64,000 bases of DNA from Candidatus Marsarchaeota G2 archaeon ECH_B_1 (lineage in GTDB: Archaea; Thermoproteota; Thermoprotei_A; Marsarchaeales; Marsarchaeaceae), in the NCBI GenBank assembly GCA_003019535.1, contig NEXG01000004.1, forward strand, positions 1 through 64,000. The letters run 5' to 3'. The position numbers and the translations under genes are program-made. Each line of letters opens with the position of its first letter. Within the stretch, counting starts at the first letter, position 1. Shown piece after piece: positions 1 to 8,912 of the stretch. Below the pieces are notes generated by a model. It was not told where the DNA came from. It was given only the letters and a program-made list of their open reading frames with translations, and did no database searches.

Positions 1-37
1 AGACAGGTTTATATAGATTTCTGGATTTGAACAATCC

Positions 38-341
38 GGTTGTGCATGGGCAGTAGGGTGATAGCGAAGACCCAAGACCTCGGCTAAGGAAGAGAGGGAG
101 GGGTACATGCACACACAGGGAGGAGGGGAGGCTAAAGATGGAGGGCGCTTCCCACTAAGCCCTCTTCGGCGACGCGGAAGGCGTGTGAGTGGGTGAGGTG
201 GGAGGTGCGCCCTCACACGAGGGGGGTGGGACCGAAGGATCCCGATGGCCTCGTGAAGGGTCTGCATGATGCCGTGAAGTCCAAGCCCTATGCGGTATGC
301 GAACGCATACCCACGTTTACCCATGTAGGGTGAAACCCTAC
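38..341 (+). ncRNA. Probable structured non-coding RNA, family unknown
   Basis: A TATA-like element (TTTATATAG, about 8-16) lies where a transcript starting near 38-42 would need it. The stretch then carries several perfect helices: TGTGCATG 41-48 with CATGCACA 106-113; GAGGGC 141-146 with GCCCTC 159-164; CGTGTGAG 182-189 with CTCACACG 212-219; GGTATGC 294-300 with GCATACC 305-311; and a final hairpin GTAGGGT 325-331 / ACCCTAC 335-341 followed by a pyrimidine-rich run. CATGGG 45-50 could alternatively pair with CCCATG 320-325 and close the molecule. I looked for the conserved cores of archaeal RNase P RNA and SRP RNA and did not find them. The strand is inferred from the promoter; one inner hairpin (near 229-244) pairs slightly better on the minus strand. 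The terminal hairpin overlaps the trpA stop and could end both transcripts. Confidence 0.4.
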
Positions 342-1144
342 TTTCCCTCTTCAGTGGGCACAGTTGTGCTTGTTGCCTGTTTAAGTGCGTGAACAGTGCT
401 CTCCAAATTCGCTAACACCTCAACCCAGCTGGACTCCTGGTCCATTAGCTTGGAGATAAGGAGGCTGCCAACTATTACGCCGTCAACACCCGCCTTTAAG
501 GCGTGACTCACTGTGCGTGGATTGGATACTCCGAAGCCCAACGCGAGAGGCCTGTTCACCACACTCTTAGCCCTTCTTATGAACTCATATGTATATCCTG
601 GTAACTCATCCCTGACACCCGTCACCCCGTAGACTGATACCAAGTAAACAAACGCTGTTGAGTTTTGTGCTATCTTCTTCAATCTCGGAGTAGAAGTAGA
701 GGGCGTCGCTAGGAAAACGGTGCCCAACCTATTCGCCCAAGCCGTGCGCACCCATTCGGCCGCGAGCTCAACGGGTAAATCGGGTATTATTACACCACTA
801 ACACCACTACGTGATGCTTGGGCTGCGAACTCGGCGTAGCCCATCCTAAGTATTGGGTTAAGATAACTCATTATGAAGATGGGTTTCCCACTACCACTCA
901 GTCTACCAGCCATATCCAGCACGAGTCGAAGAGACACGTTTTGTCTCAGCGCTACTGTTGACGCCTTCTGGATTAGGGGTCCATCCGCTAAGGGGTCCGA
1001 GAAGGGCACACCCAATTCGAGGGCGTCGGCGCCAGCTTTGAACACTATTTCAGCGGCCTCAAGGCTTCTGTTAAGCGTTGGGTAACCCGCCATGAGGTAG
1101 GCTATCAACGGGTGATTTGAACCAGAGAAGATCCTAGCACTCAT
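338..1144 (-). CDS. trpA: Tryptophan synthase alpha subunit
   Basis: Cleaves indole-3-glycerol phosphate to indole and glyceraldehyde 3-phosphate and channels indole to TrpB; cytoplasmic, last step of tryptophan synthesis. The 268-residue protein has the usual length and a TIM-barrel pattern. The family's catalytic acids appear as Glu43 ([11 protein letters not shown]) and Asp54 (PLADGP), and the phosphate-binding glycines sit near the C-terminus (GFGVSNP, VIVGSLL). It is the last gene of the trp operon and its start overlaps the trpB stop by 4 nt (ATGA type), which suggests translational coupling. The stop codon falls inside a 7-bp hairpin (325-341) that may serve as the operon's transcription end. 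Confidence 0.97.
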   Translation of the reverse strand: MSARIFSGSNHPLIAYLMAGYPTLNRSLEAAEIVFKAGADALELGVPFSDPLADGPLIQKASTVALRQNVSLRLVLDMAGRLSGSGKPIFIMSYLNPILRMGYAEFAAQASRSGVSGVIIPDLPVELAAEWVRTAWANRLGTVFLATPSTSTPRLKKIAQNSTAFVYLVSVYGVTGVRDELPGYTYEFIRRAKSVVNRPLALGFGVSNPRTVSHALKAGVDGVIVGSLLISKLMDQESSWVEVLANLESTVHALKQATSTTVPTEEGK

Positions 1145-2328
1145 AGCATGCTGCCCCTAAACTTGGCTACACTCTCCACATCCTTGTCACCCCTACCAGA
1201 GAGGGTGACAACTATCGTGGTGTCGTGTGGCAGGGTTGCGGCGAGCTTTATGGCGTAGGCTAAGGCGTGGCTTGATTCGAGAGCTGGTATTATACCCTCA
1301 GACCTGCTTAGTGTTTCAAACGCTTTCACCGCCTCCTCATCTGTCACGCCAACATATTCAACCCTGCCAGTCTGCTTAAAGTATGAATGCTCCGGTCCCA
1401 CGGCCGAGTAATCCAAGCCAGCCGCTACGCTATGCGTGAGTTGGATCTGGCCATTATCATCCTGAAGTAAGTATGTGCGCATACCATGCATCACCCCAAC
1501 GGAGCCGGCTAGCAGAGGCGCGGCGTGCTTACCCGAGGCCAAACCTTGCCCAGCTGCCTGCACACCAACAAGCTTCACCTTCTTTTCATCAACAAAGGCC
1601 TGAAAGCTACCAGCAGCGTTGCTCCCACCGCCAACACACGCCACGATGTAGTCAGGTAGCCCGCCCACTGATTTCTTAAACTGGACCATTATCTCCCTGC
1701 CAATAACGCTTTGAAAGTCCCTTACGATTGTAGGGTATGGGTGGGGACCCACCACCGAGCCCACCAAGTAGTGTGTGTTCGAAACATTTGCGATCCAGTC
1801 ACGCATCGCCTCATTTATAGCATCCTTAAGGGTTCTCGAGCCGGCATCCACGGGGTGCACAGTGGCACCCAGCAACCTCATCCTAAACACGTTTAGGCGC
1901 TGTCTCTCCATGTCCTCTGAACCCATATAGACCTCCGCGTGTAAACCGAGCACAGCCGCGGCCATGGCTGTAGCTACACCGTGCTGACCCGCACCAGTCT
2001 CCGCTATAACCCGAGTTTTACCCATCCTCTTGGCGAGGAGAGCCTGACCTAAGGCGTTGTTAATCTTGTGCGCCCCACCATGGAGGAGGTCCTCCCTCTT
2101 GAGGTATATGCGGGCTCCACCTACGATGTCACTGAGGTTTTTAGCATAGTAGAGAGGTGTAGGCCTCCCCGCGTAGCTTCTAAGGTAGTAATTGAGTTCA
2201 CGTCTAAACGTCGTGTCCCTTCTTATCTTTGAGTACTCGGCTTCAAGCGCGCTCAGCGCCTCCATAAGTGTTTCCGGCGCGAACTGGCCTCCGAAATCTC
2301 CGAACCATCCAACCTTCTTCTTAGCCAA
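1141..2328 (-). CDS. trpB: Tryptophan synthase beta subunit (TrpB1 type)
   Basis: PLP enzyme that condenses indole with serine to give tryptophan, in complex with TrpA. The 395-residue length and N-terminus ([13 protein letters not shown]) are typical of the TrpB1 class that pairs with TrpA, not of the longer TrpB2. The PLP lysine is Lys88 in [13 protein letters not shown], and the phosphate-binding glycine loop is CVGGGSNA. It overlaps trpA by 4 nt and trpF by 8 nt, so it is translated as part of the trp operon. Confidence 0.97.
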   Translation of the reverse strand: MAKKKVGWFGDFGGQFAPETLMEALSALEAEYSKIRRDTTFRRELNYYLRSYAGRPTPLYYAKNLSDIVGGARIYLKREDLLHGGAHKINNALGQALLAKRMGKTRVIAETGAGQHGVATAMAAAVLGLHAEVYMGSEDMERQRLNVFRMRLLGATVHPVDAGSRTLKDAINEAMRDWIANVSNTHYLVGSVVGPHPYPTIVRDFQSVIGREIMVQFKKSVGGLPDYIVACVGGGSNAAGSFQAFVDEKKVKLVGVQAAGQGLASGKHAAPLLAGSVGVMHGMRTYLLQDDNGQIQLTHSVAAGLDYSAVGPEHSYFKQTGRVEYVGVTDEEAVKAFETLSRSEGIIPALESSHALAYAIKLAATLPHDTTIVVTLSGRGDKDVESVAKFRGSML

Positions 2329-2941
2329 CCTGCCTCACCGCCTCAATAAAACGCGATACAAGTCTTTTATCCTTAACACCAGGTGAACGTTCAACACCAC
2401 TGGACACGTCCACAGCGTATGGCTCCACCTTAATAATCGCCTCAACAACATTCTCGGGATTAAGGCCCCCGGCGAGGATTATGTTACCAAAGGTTTTCGA
2501 AAGCATCCTTGAAACCTCCCAGTTATGGGTTAGACCAGAACCACCTTTAAGCTTGGAGTCTGTGTCCACTAAGACGTATTCGAACTCAGAATACTCCTTC
2601 AAGACCTCGGGTTTGGGTGGGTCCTGCCCAACGTATAAAACGGGTATTATTTTAAGCTCAGGATGGGATTCGCGTATCTGGGGGTAGGTAGAGGGGGGAG
2701 CTATGAGCTGAACTGTTCTCACACCCATGCGCACAGCGTTTTCTATGCCTGGGGGGTTTGTGACCACAACAGCTTCTGTGAGAGGCGGCACACCCCGCAC
2801 AAGTCTCCCCGCACTCTCAAAGTCGTTGTTTCTAGGCGAATCTGGGAAACCGTGTACCACACCGACCGCGTGGGCGCCAGCCTTCGCCTCGTAGAGTAAG
2901 TCATTAAGTCTCGTATTACCGCATATTTTAACTCTGATCAC
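2321..2941 (-). CDS. trpF: Phosphoribosylanthranilate isomerase
   Basis: Amadori rearrangement of phosphoribosylanthranilate to CdRP, third step from anthranilate. The 206-residue barrel begins with the family hallmark VKICGNTR (catalytic Cys at residue 7) and has the general acid Asp in VLVDT and the C-terminal phosphate loops ([18 protein letters not shown]). It overlaps trpB by 8 nt downstream and trpC by 14 nt upstream. A separate trpF, rather than a trpC-trpF fusion, is the usual archaeal arrangement. Confidence 0.95.
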   Translation of the reverse strand: MIRVKICGNTRLNDLLYEAKAGAHAVGVVHGFPDSPRNNDFESAGRLVRGVPPLTEAVVVTNPPGIENAVRMGVRTVQLIAPPSTYPQIRESHPELKIIPVLYVGQDPPKPEVLKEYSEFEYVLVDTDSKLKGGSGLTHNWEVSRMLSKTFGNIILAGGLNPENVVEAIIKVEPYAVDVSSGVERSPGVKDKRLVSRFIEAVRQVG

Positions 2942-3743
2942 AGTCCAACAACTCCTTAAGCTTCCCGGGTGGGTTGGCGGATGACATTATCGCGCTACCT
3001 ATCAGAAAGGCGTCCGCACCAGCCAACCTATCACGCCCTATGCGCCCACACTCATTGTAGCCGCTCTCAGCCACCTTGAATCTACACCCCCTCAGCTCAT
3101 GGGACAGAGAGTAGAAGTGGTCGGGTTTTAGGTTGAGTGTATAGAGATCCCTGTTATTCACCCCTACATAGTCGGCCTCTGAGTTTGTGACCGTCCCTAA
3201 GAGCTGGGGGTCGTGGAACTCGAGGAGCACCTCTAGACCCAAGGAGTGGGCGAGCCTGATTATTTGGTTCAACGGCAGCTCTGTGTACCCGTCGCGGAAA
3301 AGCTCAGCGATAAGTAGGAGTATGTCGGCGCCACTTCTGCTTGCTGCTTCCACTTGCTTTGTGCTCACCACAAAGTCTTTAAAGAGAATGGGTATACCTA
3401 TGCTTTCTGAAGCCCTGCATAGGAGTTCAAGTGACCCGTTGAAGTGGATTCTCTCAACAAGTATTGACAGCGCCGAGGCACCAGCTCTCTCCAAGCTTGA
3501 GGCTAACTCCACACTCACCGAATCAATAAGTCTACCGAGGCTGGGTGAAAGTGGCTTGATCTCGGCTATTATGGGTAAACGCGTTTTCTCGGCCACCTCC
3601 TTTAGACTCGGCCTATCCAGCTTGTCTACATGTTCAGCCAGGTCGTAGTAGCCTTGACGGATGTTTTCCCGAACGCCTGCGACAACACTGCTTAGGAAGT
3701 TAGACAACCCTCTCAATCGCCTCCAGTTTTGATGGGTCGCCAC
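2928..3743 (-). CDS. trpC: Indole-3-glycerol phosphate synthase
   Basis: Decarboxylates and cyclises CdRP to indole-3-glycerol phosphate. Family motifs are present: IIAEIKPLSPSLG near residues 58-70 (catalytic Lys), ILFKDFVV, VEASRSGADILLLIA, LEVLLEFHD, GVNNRDL and the C-terminal AESGY and FLIGSAIM phosphate loops. The longest frame overlaps trpD by 44 nt; a TTG at about 3707 (residue 13, giving LSNFLSS) would reduce this to about 8 nt and is the likelier start. Part of the trp operon. Confidence 0.95.
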   Translation of the reverse strand: MATHQNWRRLRGLSNFLSSVVAGVRENIRQGYYDLAEHVDKLDRPSLKEVAEKTRLPIIAEIKPLSPSLGRLIDSVSVELASSLERAGASALSILVERIHFNGSLELLCRASESIGIPILFKDFVVSTKQVEAASRSGADILLLIAELFRDGYTELPLNQIIRLAHSLGLEVLLEFHDPQLLGTVTNSEADYVGVNNRDLYTLNLKPDHFYSLSHELRGCRFKVAESGYNECGRIGRDRLAGADAFLIGSAIMSSANPPGKLKELLDCDQS

Positions 3744-4761
3744 CGCTTAGCCTAACAAGCTCGCGGAGTCTATCGGCGGCACGCCCCGACTCTATTGTGC
3801 TTAAGGCTAGCTGCACACCCTCGCTGACGCTATCAACAACCCCTCCAACCATGAACCCAACCGCCGCATTGGCCGCTACAAGCCTCGTCTTTGGGTCTCC
3901 CAAACCACTTCTACCCGAAAGAATCCTGTACACTGTGAGGGCGCTATCACGCACATCTCTGCACGTGAGTTGGGAGGGTTCGGCTGACTCTAATCCGAGC
4001 TCCCTAGGTGTGAGGGTCACGTGTTTTACGGCGCCACTGTCAACAAGAGCCATGATGGTGGGCGAGTTTATTGAGACCTCATCCATACCTTCTGTGCCAT
4101 GAACAACGCACGCAAACTCGACCCCAAGCTCATTTAGAGCCTTGGCCATCACGTCGACCATGAATGGCTCAGCAACACCAAGCAACTGTCTTTTAACCCC
4201 GGCTGGGTTAACGAGTGGGCCTAGCATGTTAAAGATGGTTCTAAAACCCAGCTCCCTCCTTATACCCGCAACTCTTTTGAGGGCTGGGTGGAAGGTGGGC
4301 GCATACATGAAGCCTATACCCGCGCCCTCCACGCACGCCGCCACTATTTGGGGGTCAACCTCAAGCCTCACACCGAAGGCCTCCATGAGGTCGGCGCTAC
4401 CAGACGTGCTACTAACGGACCTGTTACCGTGCTTTGCAACCCTGAGCCCTCCAGCAGCGAGCACGAATGCGGCCGCTGTGCTCACATTAAAAGTTTTAAA
4501 CCTATCGCCTCCAGTACCAGCCGTATCCATCAAGCGACCTCCACTCAGATTAACCCTTAAAGCCTTTTTCATAAGCCCCCGAGCGAAACCGGCTAGTTCT
4601 TCATATGTCTCACCCTTGAGTTTGAGGGCTACGAGGAGGGCGCCGATCTGTGCATCAGTAGCCGAACCGTCTAGCACCTCTAAGAGCACACTCTCAGCTT
4701 CCTGCGGGCTCAGATTGCATCCTTCCATGGCTTTGATGAGAGCACCCCTAACAGCGCTCAC
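3700..4761 (-). CDS. trpD: Anthranilate phosphoribosyltransferase
   Basis: Transfers phosphoribose from PRPP to anthranilate. The 353-residue protein shows the class IV PRTase signature: DTAGTGGD (PRPP loop, about residue 80), NVSTAAAFVLAAGG, KHGNRSVSSTSGSADLMEA, and the DEVS metal-binding segment. It starts 4 nt inside trpG (ATGA overlap) and runs into trpC. No fused glutaminase, since trpG is a separate gene just upstream. Confidence 0.97.
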   Translation of the reverse strand: MSAVRGALIKAMEGCNLSPQEAESVLLEVLDGSATDAQIGALLVALKLKGETYEELAGFARGLMKKALRVNLSGGRLMDTAGTGGDRFKTFNVSTAAAFVLAAGGLRVAKHGNRSVSSTSGSADLMEAFGVRLEVDPQIVAACVEGAGIGFMYAPTFHPALKRVAGIRRELGFRTIFNMLGPLVNPAGVKRQLLGVAEPFMVDVMAKALNELGVEFACVVHGTEGMDEVSINSPTIMALVDSGAVKHVTLTPRELGLESAEPSQLTCRDVRDSALTVYRILSGRSGLGDPKTRLVAANAAVGFMVGGVVDSVSEGVQLALSTIESGRAADRLRELVRLSGGDPSKLEAIERVV

Positions 4762-5336
4762 CTCTTCATCACCCCTATAAAGGATTCAAGTATATTTTGG
4801 CCGAGCCTCGTGAGAACGGATTCTGGGTGAAACTGCACCCCGAATATGGGGTGACTCACGTGTTCTACACCCATTATCTCACCATCATCAGCGCTTATAG
4901 CATTGACTCTAAGGGGTACTCCTGATCCCACTTCACCCACTAAGGAGTGGTATCGCCCAACATAGAATCTATGTGGTAGACCCCTAAAAAGGGCGCCTCC
5001 CAAGTTAACTATTGGGCTCTTTTCTCCGTGTCTAACTACTCTTGCCTTCCTGATCTTACCACCGAAAACGTGTATGATTTCTTGATGACCCAAGCAAACC
5101 CCGAGAACAGGTTTCTCGCTGCCAAGCCGCCCAATAATGTATGGGCCAATACCAGTCCACCTACCATCCCTAGGGTCGCCTGGGCCGGGGGATATCACGA
5201 AGCCATCGTATACTCCAAGCGCCTCAATGGGTAGTTCGTCATTCCTACGCACTTCAACATCCACTCCAAGTGAACCCAATGCCTGATAGAGATTGTAGAC
5301 AAAGGAGTCGTAGTTGTCCACCAAAAGCAACCTCAA
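4758..5336 (-). CDS. trpG: Anthranilate synthase component II (glutamine amidotransferase)
   Basis: Class I glutaminase that supplies ammonia to TrpE. The 192-residue protein starts with LLVDNYDSFVYNL, carries the nucleophile Cys81 in GVCLGHQ, the PGPGDP loop, and the His/Glu pair of the triad in FHPES near residue 170. It overlaps both trpE and trpD by 4 nt. A para-aminobenzoate role is possible for this family in general, but the position inside a full trp operon argues for TrpG. Confidence 0.96.
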   Translation of the reverse strand: MRLLLVDNYDSFVYNLYQALGSLGVDVEVRRNDELPIEALGVYDGFVISPGPGDPRDGRWTGIGPYIIGRLGSEKPVLGVCLGHQEIIHVFGGKIRKARVVRHGEKSPIVNLGGALFRGLPHRFYVGRYHSLVGEVGSGVPLRVNAISADDGEIMGVEHVSHPIFGVQFHPESVLTRLGQNILESFIGVMKR

Positions 5337-6550
5337 AGCCTAGCCACCTCCCCACCATCGGCACGAAGAGCCTCAACTACAACCCTAGCCTTACTTTCGG
5401 TTTCATAGTACTCGGAGACAGGGTCTGATGCAGCAACTATCCCAGCGCCAGCCTGGACAACACACTGTGAGCCATGGGAGTAAAGGGACCTAATGTTTAT
5501 CGCCATATCCATGGTGTGCGCACCCATAAAGTAACCAACACTACCAGCGTAGGGTCCACGTGGTTCGCCTTCGAGTGAATCTATGAGCTCAACGGCCCTA
5601 ACCTTCGGGGCGCCGGAAACTGTCCCCGCGGGGAAAACCGCCCTGAAAACATCCACAGAATCAAACTCCTCTTGTAATTCACCCACAACCTTTGACACCA
5701 AGTGTTGAACATGGCTATACCTCATTACTTTGCGGTACAGAGTTACCCGAACACTGCCGAAGCGTGAAACCTTACCCAAATCGTTCCTAGCCAAATCGAC
5801 TAGCATAACGTGCTCCGCCGCATCCTTAGCGCTCCCAAGCAACTCCCTCCTCAAAGATTGATCCAACTCAGGGTTACCTGTGACCCTCCTAGTACCGGCG
5901 ATTGGATAGGTCTCAACCCTGCGCCCGCTCACACGCACTAGTGTTTCAGGGGAGGAGCCAATTATTCGCCTCTCACCCATCTTAATATAATACATGTAAG
6001 GCGAGGGGTTCGTTTCTAGGAGCCTCATGAACACACTCTTATATTCCCCATCAAACGCTACACCTAGCTTCCGCGCCAAGACAACTTGGAACACCTCACC
6101 AGCAGCGATGTACTCCTTGGCCCGGTTGACCATATCCACATAGCCACCAATATCAGGTCGCTCATAAACTACCTTCCCCGTCCCACTGTCACGCGGTTTA
6201 TGGGAGCCAAGCTCGCCAATATTTCTCCACTCTGGGGGTCGACCCACAGCCCAGGCTTTATCCTCGTTGAGTACTATGAAATCATCGAAGCCAAGATATT
6301 CTAGGTCGTGGAAAGGCTCGGGAGACCTGTATGGAACCTTCTCCCAGAGTGACATAGCGCTGAATGAGGCGTAACCCAATACTAAGCCGTGGGTCCGCAG
6401 AATGCTTCGAAACTCTGATGCCACGCTTTCCCAGTCACGTCCACCCCCACTAACACTGTACACTGTTGTAGGGTTAACACCGCACACAACACGCCTACGC
6501 GAGCCGTTGGATAAAATAATCAGACCGCCACTATACGCCGATTCAACCAA
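5333..6550 (-). CDS. trpE: Anthranilate synthase component I (N-terminus probably frameshifted)
   Basis: Makes anthranilate from chorismate; first committed and normally feedback-inhibited step. Family motifs: PIAGTRRVTGNPELD, DLARNDLGKV, VFPAGTVSGAPKVRA and the C-terminal GAGIVAASDP. The open frame can only start at TTG 6550, but this places Met exactly on the L of LVES, which corresponds to the LLES feedback-site motif that lies about 30 residues in from the N-terminus in other TrpE proteins. The same frame stays open upstream to a stop at about 6625-6623 with protein-like sequence. A TATA box at 6649-6657 predicts leaderless initiation at ATG 6626, which is one base out of frame; removing one G of the GGG at about 6615-6617 would join the two. 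First gene of the trp operon. Confidence 0.92.
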   Translation of the reverse strand: MVESAYSGGLIILSNGSRRRVVCGVNPTTVYSVSGGGRDWESVASEFRSILRTHGLVLGYASFSAMSLWEKVPYRSPEPFHDLEYLGFDDFIVLNEDKAWAVGRPPEWRNIGELGSHKPRDSGTGKVVYERPDIGGYVDMVNRAKEYIAAGEVFQVVLARKLGVAFDGEYKSVFMRLLETNPSPYMYYIKMGERRIIGSSPETLVRVSGRRVETYPIAGTRRVTGNPELDQSLRRELLGSAKDAAEHVMLVDLARNDLGKVSRFGSVRVTLYRKVMRYSHVQHLVSKVVGELQEEFDSVDVFRAVFPAGTVSGAPKVRAVELIDSLEGEPRGPYAGSVGYFMGAHTMDMAINIRSLYSHGSQCVVQAGAGIVAASDPVSEYYETESKARVVVEALRADGGEVARL

Positions 6551-6626
6551 ATCAACAAGGGAAGAGATCTTCGGATAAGTCGACAGACGTTCCCTTATTA
6601 ATCCAAACGCGACCGCCCTGCATCAT

Positions 6627-6895
6627 GTCTTAATAAGCCTAGGTTAGTGTATTTAAGGTTTAGCCAAAAGATTCCGCCCAAAATTTAGCCTATCTCCCAC
6701 ACCCCCCTAGTAACTAGCCAGAGAGTTCAACCACTAACTATGGGAACAATCAGCTTAGGAGGGGTAAAACCCTGTTAGCGAAGTGGAGGTGAGCCTAATC
6801 AATTGCCTATATAGTGGGTATTCTCTTCAGCCGCTGACTCCCAACGCTATAGGTAGACTCAATAGAAAGGGGTGACAATAAACTTGGCTGTTAGG
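6627..6895. other. Intergenic region between permease and trp operon
   Basis: Apart from the trp TATA box I see no coding potential above about 25 codons and no strong inverted repeat. A TATA-like CCTATATAG at about 6808 points to the plus strand but no gene follows it. Confidence 0.4.
6649..6657 (-). promoter_or_regulatory. trp operon TATA box
   Basis: On the minus strand CTTAAATAC sits about 27 nt before the tandem ATGATG at 6626-6621. That is the spacing expected for a leaderless archaeal transcript. It is the only promoter-like element I see between the permease gene and trpE, and it supports an initiation site about 75 nt upstream of the open TrpE frame. Confidence 0.5.
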
Positions 6896-8440
6896 TCACT
6901 CTGGAGGTATTTCTTCGAACACTCTGCGTATGTCGAGGCCTACGGACTTATAGTGTAGCTTCATTGCAATATAGATCACGCTTCCAGCTATAAGTGACCC
7001 AGCTATGTACCCGTAGGCTAGTGGGTTGCCTCCCCACACGGCGGGGTAGGCTAAAAACTCGTAGGAAATGAATACGAAGACGGCGGCCATGAGTGTTCCC
7101 GAAACCGCTAAGGTCGACTTCGCTCCACCCTTCTCCTTCCTTAAGGCGTAGACAACGGCGCCCACACCCACGAATGCGAAGTACACCATAGAGGCTAGAA
7201 CAGCCCCGTAGAGGGATGAGACCCTCCCATAGAAGTAGGATGCCGCACCTATTAGGGCGGAGGTAACCGCGAAATCAACTAGGTGAGCCACCACAGGTGA
7301 CCCATACCTAGGGCTGACGTACGCGAAGGAGGCGGGGAGAGTCCTGTCAAACGCCTGAGCCAAAAGGTATCTGGATATGAGTATGACACCAAACTCGAGT
7401 ATTGCAAGCGTCCAAACAATCCACCCCACACCTATCATCACCCTAAGCACTGGGCTCCCCGAGACACCCATAGCTAGAGTCCAGAAGTTGAAGGAGTAGT
7501 TGTATACCAAGGTGGGGTTAGAGAGAGCCGCGTTCACAGCCCTGAACCCCCCAGCGTAGTACATGGCGGCTAGTGGGGCTGTCATCACCGCGAAGCCAAA
7601 CAGTGCGGATACTGGTACAGCCCACCTAACAGCGTTCTTACCCTTGAGCTCTGACCCAATGGATGGGGAAGCGTTGAACCAAGGGTATGAGAACAGCGCG
7701 AAGAAGGGTACAACGAGTAGTGTATTCCAGAAATTGAACGTGGACCCCTTATATGTGGACACTAGCCCAGAGTAGGATATCCCGGGAGCCCCGAGCGAGT
7801 CAATATAGTGCTGGAAGCCGGCTCTACCCGAAGCTAAGAGCACCCCCACCCCGAGGATGAGGGTTATCAGCCCGGCGACCATTGTGGCTGATATTAGTCT
7901 GTATCCCCAGTTTGGCTTGAAAACATTCAGCGCCACTATCCCACCGAAAGCCGTCTCTGCGATCGCGAAGACACCTAGAGGTGATGAGCCTGTTGCAAGG
8001 GGTTGGAACGCGTGTTCCCCGAGTAGCACACCCACCGAGCCAATCGCGAAAACGAGTGATAGCGCTATCAAGGCTAAGTAGGGCATCGTCTCGAAGGTCA
8101 TACCCGTGAATGTAACAGTTGAGCCAATAAATCCTCCAAGAGACCTTGAAAGCCAAACATAGTCACCCCCCGTTCTCGATATACGCCTCGACATCATTGT
8201 GTACACAACCATCATGGGCACTATCATGAGAAAGGTGATCACCGAGCCCACGACTAGATTAACACCACTCGCTGTTGGGAGCGAAGCCATGGTTACCCCA
8301 ATCAGACCCAACGCCGCGCCGATGGACATGTAGCTCACGTTTATTGAGAGTGCATCGAAGAAGGACACATTTTTGACTAGGCCTGTGCTCTCCCGAACGA
8401 ACAACCCAGGCCTTTCGGACTCAGCCATGGGAGTATTCAC
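6896..8440 (-). CDS. APC-family amino acid permease
   Basis: Integral membrane transporter of 514 residues with about 12 hydrophobic segments, the length and layout of the amino acid-polyamine-organocation family. The N-terminus (TGLVKNVSFFDALSINVSYM) resembles archaeal permeases annotated as amino acid transporters, with the glycine-rich first helix (IGAALGLIG). Substrate cannot be read from sequence. It lies 345 bp upstream of trpE on the same strand with a separate trp promoter between them, so cotranscription is not required. A role in aromatic amino acid uptake would be a guess from position. Confidence 0.85.
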   Translation of the reverse strand: MNTPMAESERPGLFVRESTGLVKNVSFFDALSINVSYMSIGAALGLIGVTMASLPTASGVNLVVGSVITFLMIVPMMVVYTMMSRRISRTGGDYVWLSRSLGGFIGSTVTFTGMTFETMPYLALIALSLVFAIGSVGVLLGEHAFQPLATGSSPLGVFAIAETAFGGIVALNVFKPNWGYRLISATMVAGLITLILGVGVLLASGRAGFQHYIDSLGAPGISYSGLVSTYKGSTFNFWNTLLVVPFFALFSYPWFNASPSIGSELKGKNAVRWAVPVSALFGFAVMTAPLAAMYYAGGFRAVNAALSNPTLVYNYSFNFWTLAMGVSGSPVLRVMIGVGWIVWTLAILEFGVILISRYLLAQAFDRTLPASFAYVSPRYGSPVVAHLVDFAVTSALIGAASYFYGRVSSLYGAVLASMVYFAFVGVGAVVYALRKEKGGAKSTLAVSGTLMAAVFVFISYEFLAYPAVWGGNPLAYGYIAGSLIAGSVIYIAMKLHYKSVGLDIRRVFEEIPPE

Positions 8441-8488
8441 CTCACACCTATCTGTAGTTTTTAATCAAGGATTATAATATACATGAGC

Positions 8489-8743
8489 TCAGAGGCTTTG
8501 GATTAGCTCTTCTATGATTTCTTTATCCTTTGCCCACTCATCCCGCGTGTGGATCTTGTATTTCTGCACAACCTTCCAATCATTATTCTTGGATTGCCAC
8601 AGGTAGACTGTCAGCGACTTTTTACCCCAGCCCTCCGTTAGCACGGCTGCCTTCCACCATTTCTCAGTCTTATATATGGTTTTACCCTTTAACTGCTTTA
8701 GGTTTTCATCGACGGGGAACCTTTCAACTTCTGTGTCGCTCAT
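8489..8743 (-). CDS. Conserved small hypothetical protein
   Basis: An 84-residue soluble protein rich in Lys and Trp with alternating charged and hydrophobic segments (KTEKWWKAAVL, LTVYLWQSK). The sequence is balanced and plausible as a small beta-rich domain; I do not recognise the family. It has its own AT-rich upstream region and stands between galT and the permease gene on the same strand. No signal peptide or membrane segment. Confidence 0.7.
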   Translation of the reverse strand: MSDTEVERFPVDENLKQLKGKTIYKTEKWWKAAVLTEGWGKKSLTVYLWQSKNNDWKVVQKYKIHTRDEWAKDKEIIEELIQSL

Positions 8744-8912
8744 ATCACTCTATATTACATTCAAGTGTGCGATAAGTTTGACGTGCAACCGCTAAGCATT
8801 ACATCTGGGAACCATTTAAGCCATATCCATGTTAGGTGTTGTAGGTGCGGTGGAGGGGCTTACAGCCAGCCGGTAGGAAGCTTAATACGTAGGATGTGTA
8901 GCCTCTATAGGT

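Noticed and set aside
1-326. Minus-strand frame just after trpA (MGKRGYAFAYRIG...) open to the window edge
   Set aside because: Later part is low-complexity Arg/Pro/Leu and the region is explained better by RNA helices; no family resemblance.
38-341. RNase P RNA or SRP RNA
   Set aside because: No GGAAAGTCC-type P4 core and no GGAAGGNAGCAG-type SRP helix 8 on either strand.
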